In this document: positions 21,284 through 32,076 of the stretch, piece by piece
Layout of the letters: every line of letters begins with the position of its first letter
Numbering within the stretch: the first letter of the stretch is position 1
NCBI GenBank assembly: GCA_905220665.1
Contig: CAJNAR010000163.1
Span: 186,001-250,000, forward strand
Direction: 5' to 3'
Origin: Albugo candida
Taxonomy: Eukaryota > Oomycota > Peronosporomycetes > Albuginales > Albuginaceae
Length of the DNA: 64,000 nucleotides
Notes under the pieces: generated by a model
The model's input: the letters and a program-made list of their open reading frames with translations, nothing else
The model's database searches: none
What the model was told of the DNA's origin: nothing
Program-made: the position numbers and the translations under genes

Positions 21284-22861
21284 ATGGGACACGCAACTGA
21301 CGACATTGATTATTCACATTGTCAAGGTCGCATTTTTCGTCGAAAAGAAGCATTTTTATCACTACCAAGCACATTACAACACGATGCGAAACAGTGTGAG
21401 CTTTACCTGACAGCGCATAGAGATGAGACATTCTCCGTACGCCATCATCCTCCGCTCATCATAAAGTCTGTCTACGGATGTAAAGCCCGCGAATTAATTC
21501 ACATGATTCTGGGCTGGCTTAGTGATGTTAAAGTTTCCGGATCTATCACTGAAACACAAGAAGAACTGAAACAGTATGCGTACGACATTGTGGATGCTCT
21601 CCTTTTGGACGGATTTGTCGCTCCGTTGAAAGATTCCGAGCAAAAACCGAGTCAATTAAGTCGATCAAACTCAATATCGCTACAGGCCCCTCCACAAACT
21701 GCGTCCGTGATTGTGGATCAAGAGACGATCTCAAACAATGTCGAGGAAAGCGCACAAACGGACGCACCGACTTCAGACGTGAAGCTCGAATCGAAAGATA
21801 CGTCTTCATCTGATTCTACAGCTACAGCGAGCAAAACTTATTTTTTCCGTGAAAATGACATTCTGATTCCAGTGGCTTTCAGCGACGACACACGTGTCAG
21901 TGTTTGGGACGTGGTGGATGGAGCCATCTTTGCAGCTGTATTGAAACGAAAAGCGGGCATTTTTGCGACATTCACACAGGGAAAAGATGTTTACGTAGTT
22001 GTGAATGAGAAAAAAAAGGCTTCGTATCTATTTGAAGGAGATACTGCTCGAGGCACCTTGGCTATTTTGGAGCTCAAGGAAAACTCGCAAGTGCAGATGG
22101 ATGCAACATTTTTCGATTATGGTATCAATATATGGAACGGGGAGGTCTGTGTCGAAGTCCTTAACTGTATCAGCAAAAACACACAACAGCAATGCTTCGA
22201 CGCGCTTCTTCAAGCTGGAGCTTCTGCGCAAGAAGCCATCGTCAAAAGTCAGTCTGGAGCTGGACCTTCCTTCTACGAATTGAGTGATATGGCTTTAGGA
22301 ACGAAAGAAGTTATCACCATGGATAGATACAAAGGAAAAGTCGTCCTGGTTGTCAATGTGGCCACCAAATCGAACCTTGCTACGGTGAATTTCCAGGATC
22401 TGGTGTATTTACACGACAAATACCACCATCAAGGATTGGAAATTCTTGCATTTCCATGTAACCAGTTTGGGAATAATGAGCCAGGATCTGCGACAGACAT
22501 TGCCAACGTTGCAAGTCAATACACTGCTACTTTTCAATTTTTCGAAAAAGGAGATGTGAACGGCGCAGAAGCTCGGCCAATCTTCAATTTCCTAAAATCG
22601 AAATTGCCGGATACCTTTGGCCAATTTATCAAATGGGACTTTGCCAAGTTTTTGATCGACAGAGAAGGCAAGCCGATCAGTCGATTTGCACCAAAACAAG
22701 CTCCCAAGTCACTGGAACCCGCCATCAAGAAGCTTTTGTTTGGCGAAAATGCTCCCGCGACAACAGCGGATATTCCTGCTGACGTAGAAGTGGAGGGCGC
22801 ATGCAAGTCTGTTCAGACAGATGAACCAGAAAAGCTGTCAAATTCCACTGTTGAAGATTGA
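21284..22861 (+). CDS. DEP domain-glutathione peroxidase-like fusion lacking the peroxidatic cysteine
   Basis: 525 aa, intronless. Residues about 60-115 form a DEP-like winged helix (KARELIHMILGWLSDVKVSG ... YDIVDALLLDGFVAPL), a fold that docks signalling proteins to membranes. Residues 180-310 are an unassigned beta-rich segment. Residues about 330-490 are a glutathione peroxidase fold: YKGKVVLVVNVATKSNLATV, then GLEILAFPCNQFGNNEPGS, then FIKWDFAKFLIDREGKPISR. In active GPX enzymes the first block reads VNVASKCG or VNVASxUG; here the Cys/Sec position is Ser363. Gln394 and Trp451 of the catalytic tetrad and the Cys of FPCNQF (392) remain. Peroxidase chemistry should therefore be lost or strongly changed, and a sensor or scaffold role is possible (inference). 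Reading frame is intact, so this is not simple decay. Pyrimidine-rich 5' flank. Confidence 0.85.
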   Translation: MGHATDDIDYSHCQGRIFRRKEAFLSLPSTLQHDAKQCELYLTAHRDETFSVRHHPPLIIKSVYGCKARELIHMILGWLSDVKVSGSITETQEELKQYAYDIVDALLLDGFVAPLKDSEQKPSQLSRSNSISLQAPPQTASVIVDQETISNNVEESAQTDAPTSDVKLESKDTSSSDSTATASKTYFFRENDILIPVAFSDDTRVSVWDVVDGAIFAAVLKRKAGIFATFTQGKDVYVVVNEKKKASYLFEGDTARGTLAILELKENSQVQMDATFFDYGINIWNGEVCVEVLNCISKNTQQQCFDALLQAGASAQEAIVKSQSGAGPSFYELSDMALGTKEVITMDRYKGKVVLVVNVATKSNLATVNFQDLVYLHDKYHHQGLEILAFPCNQFGNNEPGSATDIANVASQYTATFQFFEKGDVNGAEARPIFNFLKSKLPDTFGQFIKWDFAKFLIDREGKPISRFAPKQAPKSLEPAIKKLLFGENAPATTADIPADVEVEGACKSVQTDEPEKLSNSTVED

Positions 22862-23036
22862 TATTGTCAATTCAGCTCATAACTACTAGCGACAATTCCG
22901 ATTCCATATTTCATACTGCCTTTTGTAATTTCGATTTTGCTGTATGCGTATGCTTTTTTTATTTTAACGACTTTAGATGGCTAGTTGCAACATATTGAGC
23001 TACCTTTGCACTCATATCTGTAAATTTGATTCTACA

Positions 23037-23969
23037 TCAATCTAGGTCAAATGCTGTCTTATAAACACTATTAATGTGCTCAATAACCAGCAGCACAATC
23101 ATTGCGTTTGGAGCACAGCGAGTGTAATATGTCCAATATCCACGCCAAAGCTTGCTTGCACCTTCTTTGGCAACAATTTTACGGAAGCAATCAGCCACGC
23201 CGTCGTAAGGGTACTTGCCTGTGACTGGATCTTTCTTCATATTCATCAGTCGAGATTTTACCAAGTCAAAGGGCAACGATGTGAAAGCACACGCAAATCC
23301 TGATATAGCACTTGCACCCGTATTGGTCAAAAAGCCCTCGCCGTACCGTGCAGCAATCATTTCTTTGGCTTGATCGTATGAGGCCATCATGCCAAGATTC
23401 ATCGCTGCACCACGGGCGACGAGCGGGATGCTACCTCGCCATAAAGTTAATACTCCCTCTGCTTTGACAATTTTGACAATTGCATCGAACACATTTTTGT
23501 ACCCACGTTGTTCTCCATGTTTCGCTAATGTGTCAGCTTGCATACGCACTAGAGCAACATCCATTGGACATCCCATTGTTGCAGCAATACCCCCAGTTGT
23601 GATGGCCGATAATGACTTGACCCACAATGGAAGAGATGGGCTTTGATTACTCTCAATTCGTCGAGCAATGAGAAAGTCGGAAAACGCTCGATGCATTCCA
23701 AGACGAGCTGTTCCGTAAACCATTTGACGAGCAACTGCCGCTGTTAGACCAGAATACAATCCCTTCACACCTTCTTTAGCGATGACAGAACGTGCGACCT
23801 CGAGACTAGTAGCATTGGATCCAGTCTGTCCTCCGAGCTGTAAGTGTACCTTGACCAAGTCTACAGGATGAATAGCTATTGCAGCGAAAATAGCCGCTGA
23901 TCCTCCACAGACATATGGCTGTGCGCTTTGCGCAAAAGACGTACCCTTTGACTTGGTCGGGCTCGACAT
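23037..23969 (-). CDS. Mitochondrial carrier, oxoglutarate/dicarboxylate type
   Basis: Inner mitochondrial membrane solute carrier, 310 aa from the ATG at 23969 (MSSPTKSKG). The frame stays open to an ATG at 24083, but that adds a 38-residue hydrophobic leader not typical of the family. Three tandem repeats carry the signature P-x-D-x-x: HPVDLVKVHLQ, CPMDVALVRMQ and LPFDLVKSRLM, each followed by an EG..LW.G-like motif (EGVKGLYSG, EGVLTLWRG, EGASKLWRG). The pattern with R..Y/LGMHRAF and MNLGMMASYDQAKE resembles 2-oxoglutarate/malate and dicarboxylate carriers (SLC25A11/A10). The likely job is exchange of dicarboxylates between matrix and cytosol; exact substrate is inference. Confidence 0.9.
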   Translation of the reverse strand: MSSPTKSKGTSFAQSAQPYVCGGSAAIFAAIAIHPVDLVKVHLQLGGQTGSNATSLEVARSVIAKEGVKGLYSGLTAAVARQMVYGTARLGMHRAFSDFLIARRIESNQSPSLPLWVKSLSAITTGGIAATMGCPMDVALVRMQADTLAKHGEQRGYKNVFDAIVKIVKAEGVLTLWRGSIPLVARGAAMNLGMMASYDQAKEMIAARYGEGFLTNTGASAISGFACAFTSLPFDLVKSRLMNMKKDPVTGKYPYDGVADCFRKIVAKEGASKLWRGYWTYYTRCAPNAMIVLLVIEHINSVYKTAFDLD

Positions 23970-24164
23970 GACGCAATGAATCAGAGGCCAGTAACAGCGG
24001 AGGGCTATAGTAAAAACCGGTAGCAACACAGTTTTTACTAACTTTTCTACCATTTTACCAGAAACATCTTTTTTAAGATACATTTACTCTTTGTATGCAA
24101 AGTAAGACGAAGTCACCTGCTTCTCATTAGCTATTTCACGTCGGTGATATTGATCTGGCGCGAA

Positions 24165-25484
24165 TCAATCGAACAAAATCTTTTCGAGTATAAGCTCATC
24201 TGGATAATGACTCATTGTATCATCGTCGTGTCTGAATGTGCATGCCTCGAATCGATCTTTGCCATCAGTTTGATGCGACGAAAGCTCAGTTAATGGCTCG
24301 TCTTGGTGCGACACAGATTTCCGCGAAGTCGAATACGTGATATTCGCCCAAACACTATCTTGTGACTCCAAATCATCCAAAAAACTATACTGACTGCTAG
24401 CGCCATACACCTCCATTTTACACTTCGTCGTGGATGCCTCCCTCGAGATATCGTTCCCTTGTCCGATGGTTGTCGCGTCAACGGCACTAAAAACTTGTTT
24501 AAGAAATGGCGGGTCCTCGAGAACAACTCCAAATTCTACCCATTCTTGCAGTCCCCCAGCAGTTTGAGCTGTATGTGGCGTAAGCACATCCATATTTGCA
24601 GATATGGTGTGAGACGATGTGTTTGTCAATACTGGGTGCTGGATAGATACCGAAGTTGTATTCCGAGAATGTCGGTAGTCAAAAGTGACTTGGTCTTCTT
24701 GAGTGGTACATTTGAAATTTGCCTCCGAGATTGGAATTTGGCGAACAATTTTTGAAGTTTTACGAGCTCGTTTCGTCGCTCTTGATGAAGACAGAAGTGT
24801 CGACAGCTGTAAAGTTGTAGTCAATTCCGCGTTGGAGTCATTCGGTCGGTTCTGAGCGATTCCAGTAAATTGAGACTCTTTGAAAGTCGAATATGGTCCG
24901 TTCGATACATTATCAGCCTCTTTTCTCTTCTGTTTCCAATTCTCCCGAGCGGATAATCGCGTCATTCCAATTTGCGTCGGATCAGGCGGAAAACAATTAT
25001 GGCTAAATGTACATACCCCACTCGATTGAGTCTTTGTCCACTTGCGAAACCCAAAGTTGTTAAGTTGACGCTGAAAGCTCGCAAATTTTCGATGTTTGAA
25101 GTATTTTGGAAGCACTTCCTGTTCGAATCGCTTCATGTCCAAAATATGGAACGCAGTCACGGAATTCGGCTCCAAATCCGCATTCTCGACCCACGCTACA
25201 ATATCGGCTTGCTCTGTTTGCAAAATTGTGTACAAAGAGCGCAAGAATTTCGGAATCCGATGCGAGTTATTTCGTGTGTTTTTCGTTCTACTCGGTGTAT
25301 CAGATACCGATGGTAACGATTTCGGTGTAACCTGAGGGCTCGTGATCGAGTCCTTGCTCGCCATAAGTGGGAGATGAGATGCGTGGAACTCTTCTTGTAG
25401 AGCGTGTGGTTGAAAGGATGGTGCAGGGACAGAAGACGGAGACAACGCGCATGGATGGCTTTGAGACAACACTCCCATTATCAT
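24165..25484 (-). CDS. Heat shock factor (HSF)-type transcription factor
   Basis: 439 aa, intronless. The HSF DNA-binding domain lies at about residues 77-170: IPKFLRSLYTIL, VAWVENADLEPNSVTAFHI, LDMKRFEQEVLPKYFKHRKF and ASFQRQLNNFGFRKW, with the recognition helix around residues 133-149. A basic patch (RENWKQKRKE) follows. There is no clear long HR-A/B leucine zipper, so trimerisation is uncertain. The remainder is Ser/Thr-rich and low in structure, ending in an acidic/hydrophobic tail (YPDELILEKILFD) that could act as an activation segment. Stramenopiles have expanded families of such factors, and the individual target genes cannot be inferred. Confidence 0.9.
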   Translation of the reverse strand: MIMGVLSQSHPCALSPSSVPAPSFQPHALQEEFHASHLPLMASKDSITSPQVTPKSLPSVSDTPSRTKNTRNNSHRIPKFLRSLYTILQTEQADIVAWVENADLEPNSVTAFHILDMKRFEQEVLPKYFKHRKFASFQRQLNNFGFRKWTKTQSSGVCTFSHNCFPPDPTQIGMTRLSARENWKQKRKEADNVSNGPYSTFKESQFTGIAQNRPNDSNAELTTTLQLSTLLSSSRATKRARKTSKIVRQIPISEANFKCTTQEDQVTFDYRHSRNTTSVSIQHPVLTNTSSHTISANMDVLTPHTAQTAGGLQEWVEFGVVLEDPPFLKQVFSAVDATTIGQGNDISREASTTKCKMEVYGASSQYSFLDDLESQDSVWANITYSTSRKSVSHQDEPLTELSSHQTDGKDRFEACTFRHDDDTMSHYPDELILEKILFD

Positions 25485-26348
25485 GAGATACGAAGAAGTG
25501 CTATTTAAATACGTCCTTGGCTACGAGTGGTATCGACTTGACTTTTTGTGCAACGTAATGGTAATCAAAGCGGCTTGATATGGATAAGGCGCACCAACAA
25601 CATAAAATTATACTTGTGCGGTCTTTCTTAATTGTCACACGCAATCTTTTCTCGTACAATACATGTCTCATCAGAACATCCAGCAAAGGTGATATGATCT
25701 GTAGGCAGTCGACCGATACTTATTGAATTACATGACCCGATAGCTTTGACGATCTATCCATTGCGTTTCATAGTCTATACCTTCAATTACGCAGTAAGAG
25801 GATCGGATCTTGAAGATTGTATTCAGATTGTAATGCTATAAACGTGTGACTCGTCAGCGAGAGAAAATTGTTGAGGAACTACAAAGATGACAAAAGTACT
25901 GTGATGAGTAGTTGAAATTGTAGGGTATCAGCAAGTAAAATTAAGGCTGCACGGCAGAATCACAAAACGAGAAGTTAGTCTTTAACAGGCACCAAAGCCA
26001 TAAGACTTGCTATAAAGTTGTTCAATCTACAGTAATGATGTGTTACTGCGCCCTCTGCTTGCACATCTACAAAGATCCGGCATAGTTGATGTATACATTA
26101 TTTGAATACCAAACAGGTCGAATTCGAAGTCAAGTTTTCACTTTGCAAAGGCCACACGCCGTACTGGGCGCAGTATTAAGCACCAGCGAGCTCGATAATT
26201 GCACTCGGAAAAAATTAAAATTGTGAGGCTATAGCGTACACAGCAAAGATCAACGTTCACTTTCGGGCTTTATCGTATTGATTGTCAATGGTGTTGATCA
26301 TCGTTTACTCTGGCGCCTCATAACGATGTTGAGGTCGTATAAATTGGC
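25485..26348. other. Intergenic
   Basis: About 860 bp upstream of the HSF gene and downstream of the coiled-coil gene. No ORF, repeat or RNA gene recognised; presumably the HSF promoter. Confidence 0.5.
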
Positions 26349-29300
26349 TCAACTAAATGAGAAAACGTCGTCGTCCAGCCAGTCCGATCTGCTTCGCTGC
26401 TTTTGTGATGATGCAAGTTGCGATCGACCCAGCAATCCACGAGCATGTCGGAACATCTTTGGCTTGACTGCTGTAGCACATTTTTTCCGTCGATCCTTGA
26501 GACAATTTTCGGGTAGGCATTTCTCTGAATTGTTCTCCGTATCCTTTGACGTTGTGGGACGCTTTTTGATCTTAAGCTGGGAAGATTTATGAGATGCTGA
26601 AACTGATGAATGTAAGAAATATGTGAGCCACACTTACGTTCGTCCTCAGTTTTGAGACTATCGGAATGCTAGGATACTTTGATGATGACGATTCTGGCTT
26701 CCCACGTAATATTTCGTGATGTGAGATACACGGAGACTCGAGCTGTTTTTGTGACTTTTCCTCGTGTTTACTTTGTTGATGGGTCATCTTTCTCGGTTTC
26801 GGCGTTTGCTCATTTTGTCTTGGCTCTTTTTTGGTATCTGGTCGAGCGTCATGATTGAATAGTGCTCTTGGCTGACAACGCGACGTTATATTTTTATCCA
26901 TTGCAGCGTTTTCTTTTCCAGCTGATTTCGTTGTTCGGATTTTCGCCAAGTGACTCGAATCACATCTGGGATGAGATGTAGCGTGGGCATTCTTTCTAGC
27001 GACCTTTCGAACTCGTCTGTTCTTGTCTGGTTTCTTCACTGTGACGGCGAGAGTTCTTTTTGTTTCCGATAATACATCCATTTCAGTAGGTGAGATCATT
27101 TCACAAGAAAATGGCACTTCGGCCTGATGTGCGGCAGAAGCGATTGAATTTCTTCGCGTGCTGCTAGCGCTTTTTTTCTGCATTGAGCATGCAGGCTGTT
27201 TGGCATTTTTCGACTCAGTGGTAGTAGATACTACCAGTGATTCTTGTAATGATTGTAGCTCACTTTGCTGTAGCAACGGCGGTAAGTAAATCTTTTCGCT
27301 TGCATTATGAGTTCTGACCTTTTGCATCAACAATACGTTGTGGTGATGTTGAATGTCTTTGATCATGCTCTTGTGCTGTTGATCTGCCTGTGATGAATCT
27401 CTCTTTAGAATCATTCTGATCTTCCCATTCTTAGCATACCAGCTCTAGACTTCTCTTCGTTGCAGCTTGATATGCTTGGTAATCCTCGTCAGCTTTTCGC
27501 AGACGTGTATCCTAGTAGCCAGTCTCATTGTTTTAAAAATCCAGCTTATTTTTAGCATATTGGTACCTCTTTGCATAAATATTCGGAGATGTGTGTCGCT
27601 GTCAATTCTGGATAGCTAGGTGCAAAATTTTGTACAAGCGATTCGACTCTTGATTTGTACTTTTCCAGCTGAGCCATGGTGCCTCTGATTCTCTTTTTCC
27701 GAGCCGTCCAACATGTTTCGAGACTAATGATATTTGATCGCTTATCCTCCCCGATCATTTCAGATCGACACAACTGTTCGTGCAGCATTCCAAGTTGAAG
27801 TTTTTCATTATCAGTGGCGGAATGCAAGTATCTATTCTTGTCTTCCATCACTAGTAGATGTTGTTGGACACGAGAAGTTGACCGCTTTGTTAATTCTGCT
27901 TGCTGTGTCTTATCGTGGTATTGAACTCTTTCGGTATCCACTGCAGCCTGCAATGTATGAAGTGCTCTCTCTCGATTGACCAGGTGGTGTGAATCTTGCT
28001 CGATGACACGACGAACTTCTGATACTTCGTCTTCAAGCTTCATCATCTCCCCACAATGCTTGTGCTGGTAAGTATGATAAGCTAGATACAGCTATATTGA
28101 GAATCGGTCTCCTTGTCGACTAATATCAAAGTACCTCCTTCTTCATGTTTCTGATGTGCAACATGCTGTGTGTACTGGTTTCGTTGTCGCATCTGATGGT
28201 ATTGGAGCCATTGTAGTTGGTGCAGTGTCGTCTGAATACCATAACATCGAGATGAAGATCCTTCAAAACCCGCAAAAGTATGTGTTACCTTGACGTTCTC
28301 TTCCGCGGCTTCAATGTTGTCTCGCTTTTTCTGTATCATGAGCGCGATTTCCTTAGTCTTGTACTTCTCCTTTGCCATTTTATCCTACCCCGTCCGTATG
28401 CCAATAATCACTACATTATCAGGGCTTGAGCGAAATCCAAGCTGGTTCTCACGTGTAGTTGCTTCAGGATAATTGTGCAACGGCGATTTTCGCATTGTAA
28501 AATTGCTCCAGCTTCATTTGTAGCCTTTGCAGTGAGATTTTAGAGTTAAGAAATTACTACTAGCACGTAAACCTCGAACCTTCTCCGAACATAGTCGACG
28601 AAGAATGTCAGCTTTAGCTCTTCTCGGAAGATATCATGAGCCCGAATAAACTCCATCATAGGCACCCTCACCTTTCCTTCATGCATTCCGTTTCTTCTAA
28701 TCTGAGCTGATCTTCTTTTCCCAGAGCTCGCACTGAAGAGAGCCTCTAAAATAAGATGCGCGTGACTACCAGTATTTCAAAAGTGTGACATGCCTTCATT
28801 CTGAAGGCGAGCTACCTGTTGTAATTCTATGAGGCGACTTAGATTCACGTCCAGAATCGTTTTTTTGTCCTGGATATGTCGCTGTTCCGTTTGTATGCAT
28901 TGAGCTGTATGGTTCAGACTCTCTTCCAGCGAAATGGTTCGTTTCACTTCCTCCTGATATGTACATAGAAACGGGAAGTGAAGGGAGCAAAATAACCCAC
29001 ATCACCAGTGTAACCTCGTATGCAACTTCTGCAGCCAAGACATCTTCAACAATGAGCATTTCTTTCTCTTTGTCTACATATTGGATGAACTGTGATCAAG
29101 TATTTATTCATATGGCATATAAGGAATTGCAGGACATTGTTGTAAGAGTTGCCATTTTGATGTTACGATGCTCAATGCCCCAACTCGGTTGTCTTCCACT
29201 TCCATGAGATTATGATTCAGCTTATGAAGCTGACTCTCTAGGCGTTCCACCAGAACGGACGCAATCCGAAATTTTTCATTTGTTTGTTCTAGCTCTTTCT

Positions 29301-29784
29301 TCCATGTACACAGAGTATCCTCTCGAGAACGTTTTGATTGACATTTTTGTATAGCTGTGCCAATATCAATGCAGTTGTACAGCGAGTACATCTCATTCAA
29401 TGCAATTTCCAATTCTTCCATTTGTGCACCACGTGAGCGTATCGACTCTCTATACAGCAATCCATTTCTTCGAATATTTTGTATGGAATGGCAAACCTGC
29501 TCTTACTGAAATTTGCCGTTTTTCTCGCGAACTCGTTCATGTAAAGCTCGTAGGTGGCGTAAATTCTCAGCATTGCTTTTCTCACTGATGCAAAGCTTTT
29601 CAAACTCCGCCTGTAAAATCTCATTTTTCTTTGCTGCTCTGTTGAATGGCCAAACACTTAAAACGCTATTGTCATTCGCATACAGAGAAAGATGCACATA
29701 CAAAGCAACTGAGAAGCGAGAAACAGTGCAGCTTTCTCCCACATTCTGATTTTGCGGGAATCCTTGTTTCCAAGACGGAAACAT
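26349..29784 (-). CDS. Long coiled-coil protein, at least 13 exons, 5' end uncertain
   Basis: Unrecognised protein of roughly 900 aa, almost all heptad-rich coiled coil with a very basic tail. Exons (reading down) that keep phase are 29703-29784 or beyond, 29507-29638, 29167-29449, 29006-29089, 28816-28953, 28672-28745, 28580-28622, 28453-28524, 28135-28384, 27567-28081, 27440-27511, 26638-27387 and 26349-26576. Introns are 49-77 nt with GT-AG ends. Sample coiled-coil blocks are KKNEILQAEFEKLCISEKSN, RLESQLHKLNHNLMEVEDNR and LEDEVSEVRRVIEQ. The last 250 residues are Lys/Arg-rich (RVRKVARKNAHATS, KIKKRPTTSK) and could bind microtubules, DNA or RNA. A flagellar or centrosomal role would fit a zoosporic organism but is only a guess. 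The start at 29784 is the first in-frame ATG of the last supported exon; further 5' exons up to about 30100 are possible. Confidence 0.7.
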
Positions 29785-30396
29785 TTGAATTCCCAAAGTG
29801 AATCTTCAACGTAGAAACTGAAGAGTGATGGTGTCGTAAAGTTCAACTTCAACTTGCCTCAGCTTATGTGTTACACCTACGATCGAGATCCAGAACGATA
29901 ATACATGTATCATCAATCGGAAATTATAAAAAGAAGTATTGCAGATAGCTGTAAGATGATCGTGATTTTCTATTATTTCCATTATTTCCGTCGTATCCGC
30001 GCTCAAGCATAAATTTCTAAATACTGAGGAAGGTCGCTTTGGTCGTGGACGATGTACGGAGTGAAGCTCCATGTACAGCACTTCTATTGACACTAGTGAC
30101 ATTAATCAATATGCTCATCAGGCCATTAATATTGCCTACACACAATTCGCTAAAATCAGGTGTGTTGCAAAATGTTGGAGAATAAGTCATAAGTCACTTA
30201 AAGCAACTTCAGATAGTTAACTTGCACATTTTACTGCAGGTATTCGAGTGCTTCTCTTGTTTGGATGGATAGCGGGTGATATAAAATGCATTGTAAATTG
30301 CGTGTCAGGCTCACAGATTTTCGCAGAGATTCTTATGCATCAGAGCCAAATCGTAAATGTATTAATCCGATCGTTAAAATTAGACACATCTCTTCG
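29785..30396. other. Gap with possible 5' exon of the coiled-coil gene
   Basis: About 600 bp. On - an ATG-started open stretch (30102 down to 29806, beginning MSLVSIEVLYMELHSV) is in the same frame as the first supported coiled-coil exon but separated by a TGA. It may be exon 1 joined by an intron whose borders I could not fix. Confidence 0.35.
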
Positions 30397-32076
30397 TCAA
30401 AGATTTTTGACATAATGAACAACGCGAGCAAGAATTTTGAATGCGTCCTTCATGTCACTTAATAGACAGTACTCGTTATCCCCATGATACACAGCGCTTT
30501 TGCCGAATCCGACCAAAGTCAGATCCAGTCCTGCTCGTTGTAAGTCTCGAACGAGTGGTAAGCTATACAAAGAATCCATGAGAAGAAGCAGGATGGAGCA
30601 GAGATTTACGGACCTGCCACTGATCGAAAATGGCTTTACGGATCCTTTCACGTCTTCGATCGCTTTTGATAAGGCCCTACGGAGATGCTATTAATCCGAG
30701 TTATGATGAGTTATCTGGTTGCTGGTGATGTACTTGTAACCGATCGAATCCAATGAGCAAGCAATGCCTTCGAAATAATTGGGGTGGAAAGTGAGTTCGA
30801 CTTTTCCGTGAACACCTTCCATCGGAAGTGAGTACTTTGAGCTGGGACCTCGACCTGTTTCCAGACATCCGATATTGGAATTCAGCTCGTCCACATACGT
30901 AGTCACTTTGGCCATCATCTCAAGAAAGGTGCTCAGTCATCGAAAGGAGCATTGACTTTAATTAAATGACTCACCTCTGCAACATCATAAAACGGAGAAA
31001 GTCGGACATCGCCGGATATCTTAACCCACGGAGGGCTTACCCATACCAATGATAAGTTTATTGTACAACAGGACGCAGTTCAAAACTGTGTCTTACATTT
31101 GATTTAGTCCATTCGTGGATGATTCGATGACAGTCGGTTTCATCGTGGACGGACAAGAAAAATTGTATGTTTTTTCTTCGTCCTTTGGACCAAAATCTTG
31201 ATAGAAACGGGTTTGTATATGTTTTACAGCATCCATTCCAAGTTCCAGCGCGTTGATTCCTAGATTAGGAAGGCCAGAGTGACCTAGCTTGCCGGTAGCT
31301 TTGAGTGTCCAAGTGATTGCTCCAGCTGTCCCAATACAAGGTTGACTGTCCGAGCAATCGACCCAGATAACCGGTCCTTGCTTTAAAAAATTAATTTTAC
31401 CCCTTTTCAACAATTCTTCCACACCGACGCCAGGTATCTCACTATTCTCTTCGGAAGCGATAAAGACAGCTGCGACCACTGTCTGTAATGGAATATCCTT
31501 GGATGCAAGCTCGATGAAAAACTCTATGACAATAGAGCATACTACTACAGCGGCAAGGAACTAGTACAATTGTTACAGTACCTGTCAAAAGCGCCACGTG
31601 CCCAAGACAATCAGTTGTACCACGACCGAAGAGTTTGTCACCTTCAACACTCAGCTCAAAAGGATTGCGATCCCAGCCCTCTGGATTGGCAGGAACCACA
31701 TCCAGGTGAGACCCGATAAAGGCAACAGTTTGTCCGGGTTCAAGGGCGACATTCTGCAGGTTTGGTGGTGTATAAGTGATAATGACATTACCACGACCGG
31801 CTACAAACTCGTAGCGCTCTACAGTCAGCGACCCTTTATTCGGATTTTTTGATGCTGTTGTATAAGGACGCAAAGCCTCCAATATAAAGTCCGATACTAA
31901 ATTTTCTTGCGGAACTAAACCCAACGATGGAGCATTCTGAACTTTTTCCTAGTTGAAAAACAGTTTTAGAAGCAGTTTCACCGGAAAGGAGAGTTCACAC
32001 TTACCGCAACACCAATCATTTTACGAAGCAGTTCCACGTAAGCATTCTCATCCAACTTGAAATCAGTCAAAGACAT
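30397..32076 (-). CDS. Acetylornithine deacetylase (M20 metallopeptidase family)
   Basis: Hydrolyses N-acetylornithine to ornithine and acetate in arginine/polyamine synthesis. Seven exons: 32005-32076, 31582-31948, 31097-31523, 30975-31035, 30734-30918, 30614-30676 and 30397-30562. GT-AG introns are 51-61 nt, phases are continuous, and the product is 446 aa. It aligns end to end with plant N-acetylornithine deacetylase (about 440 aa). M20 metal-site residues are visible: GSHLDVVPANP (His105, Asp107), GRGTTDCLGHVAL (Asp137) and ASEENSEIPG (Glu171/Glu172). Later landmarks are VKISGDVRLSPFYDV across the exon 3/4 junction and GFGKSAVYHGDNEYCLL near the end, giving the last catalytic His. The start MSLTDFKLDENAYVELLRK was chosen because it matches the family; an upstream in-frame ATG at 32166 exists. 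Confidence 0.93.

Noticed and set aside
26587..27414. Start codon at 27414 for a separate 275-aa protein
   Set aside because: The ATG falls inside the 52-nt intron; upstream exons join in phase to the same frame, so this is an internal part of the coiled-coil gene.
27388..27439. A 24-nt mini-intron in the coiled-coil gene
   Set aside because: GT...AG of 24 nt is possible on paper, but using the next AG gives a 52-nt intron in the same frame, in line with the others.
28796..29059. 87-codon minus-strand frame ending in TTGSSPSE
   Set aside because: It reads through a 52-nt intron of the coiled-coil gene in the wrong frame; the spliced frame gives continuous coiled coil.
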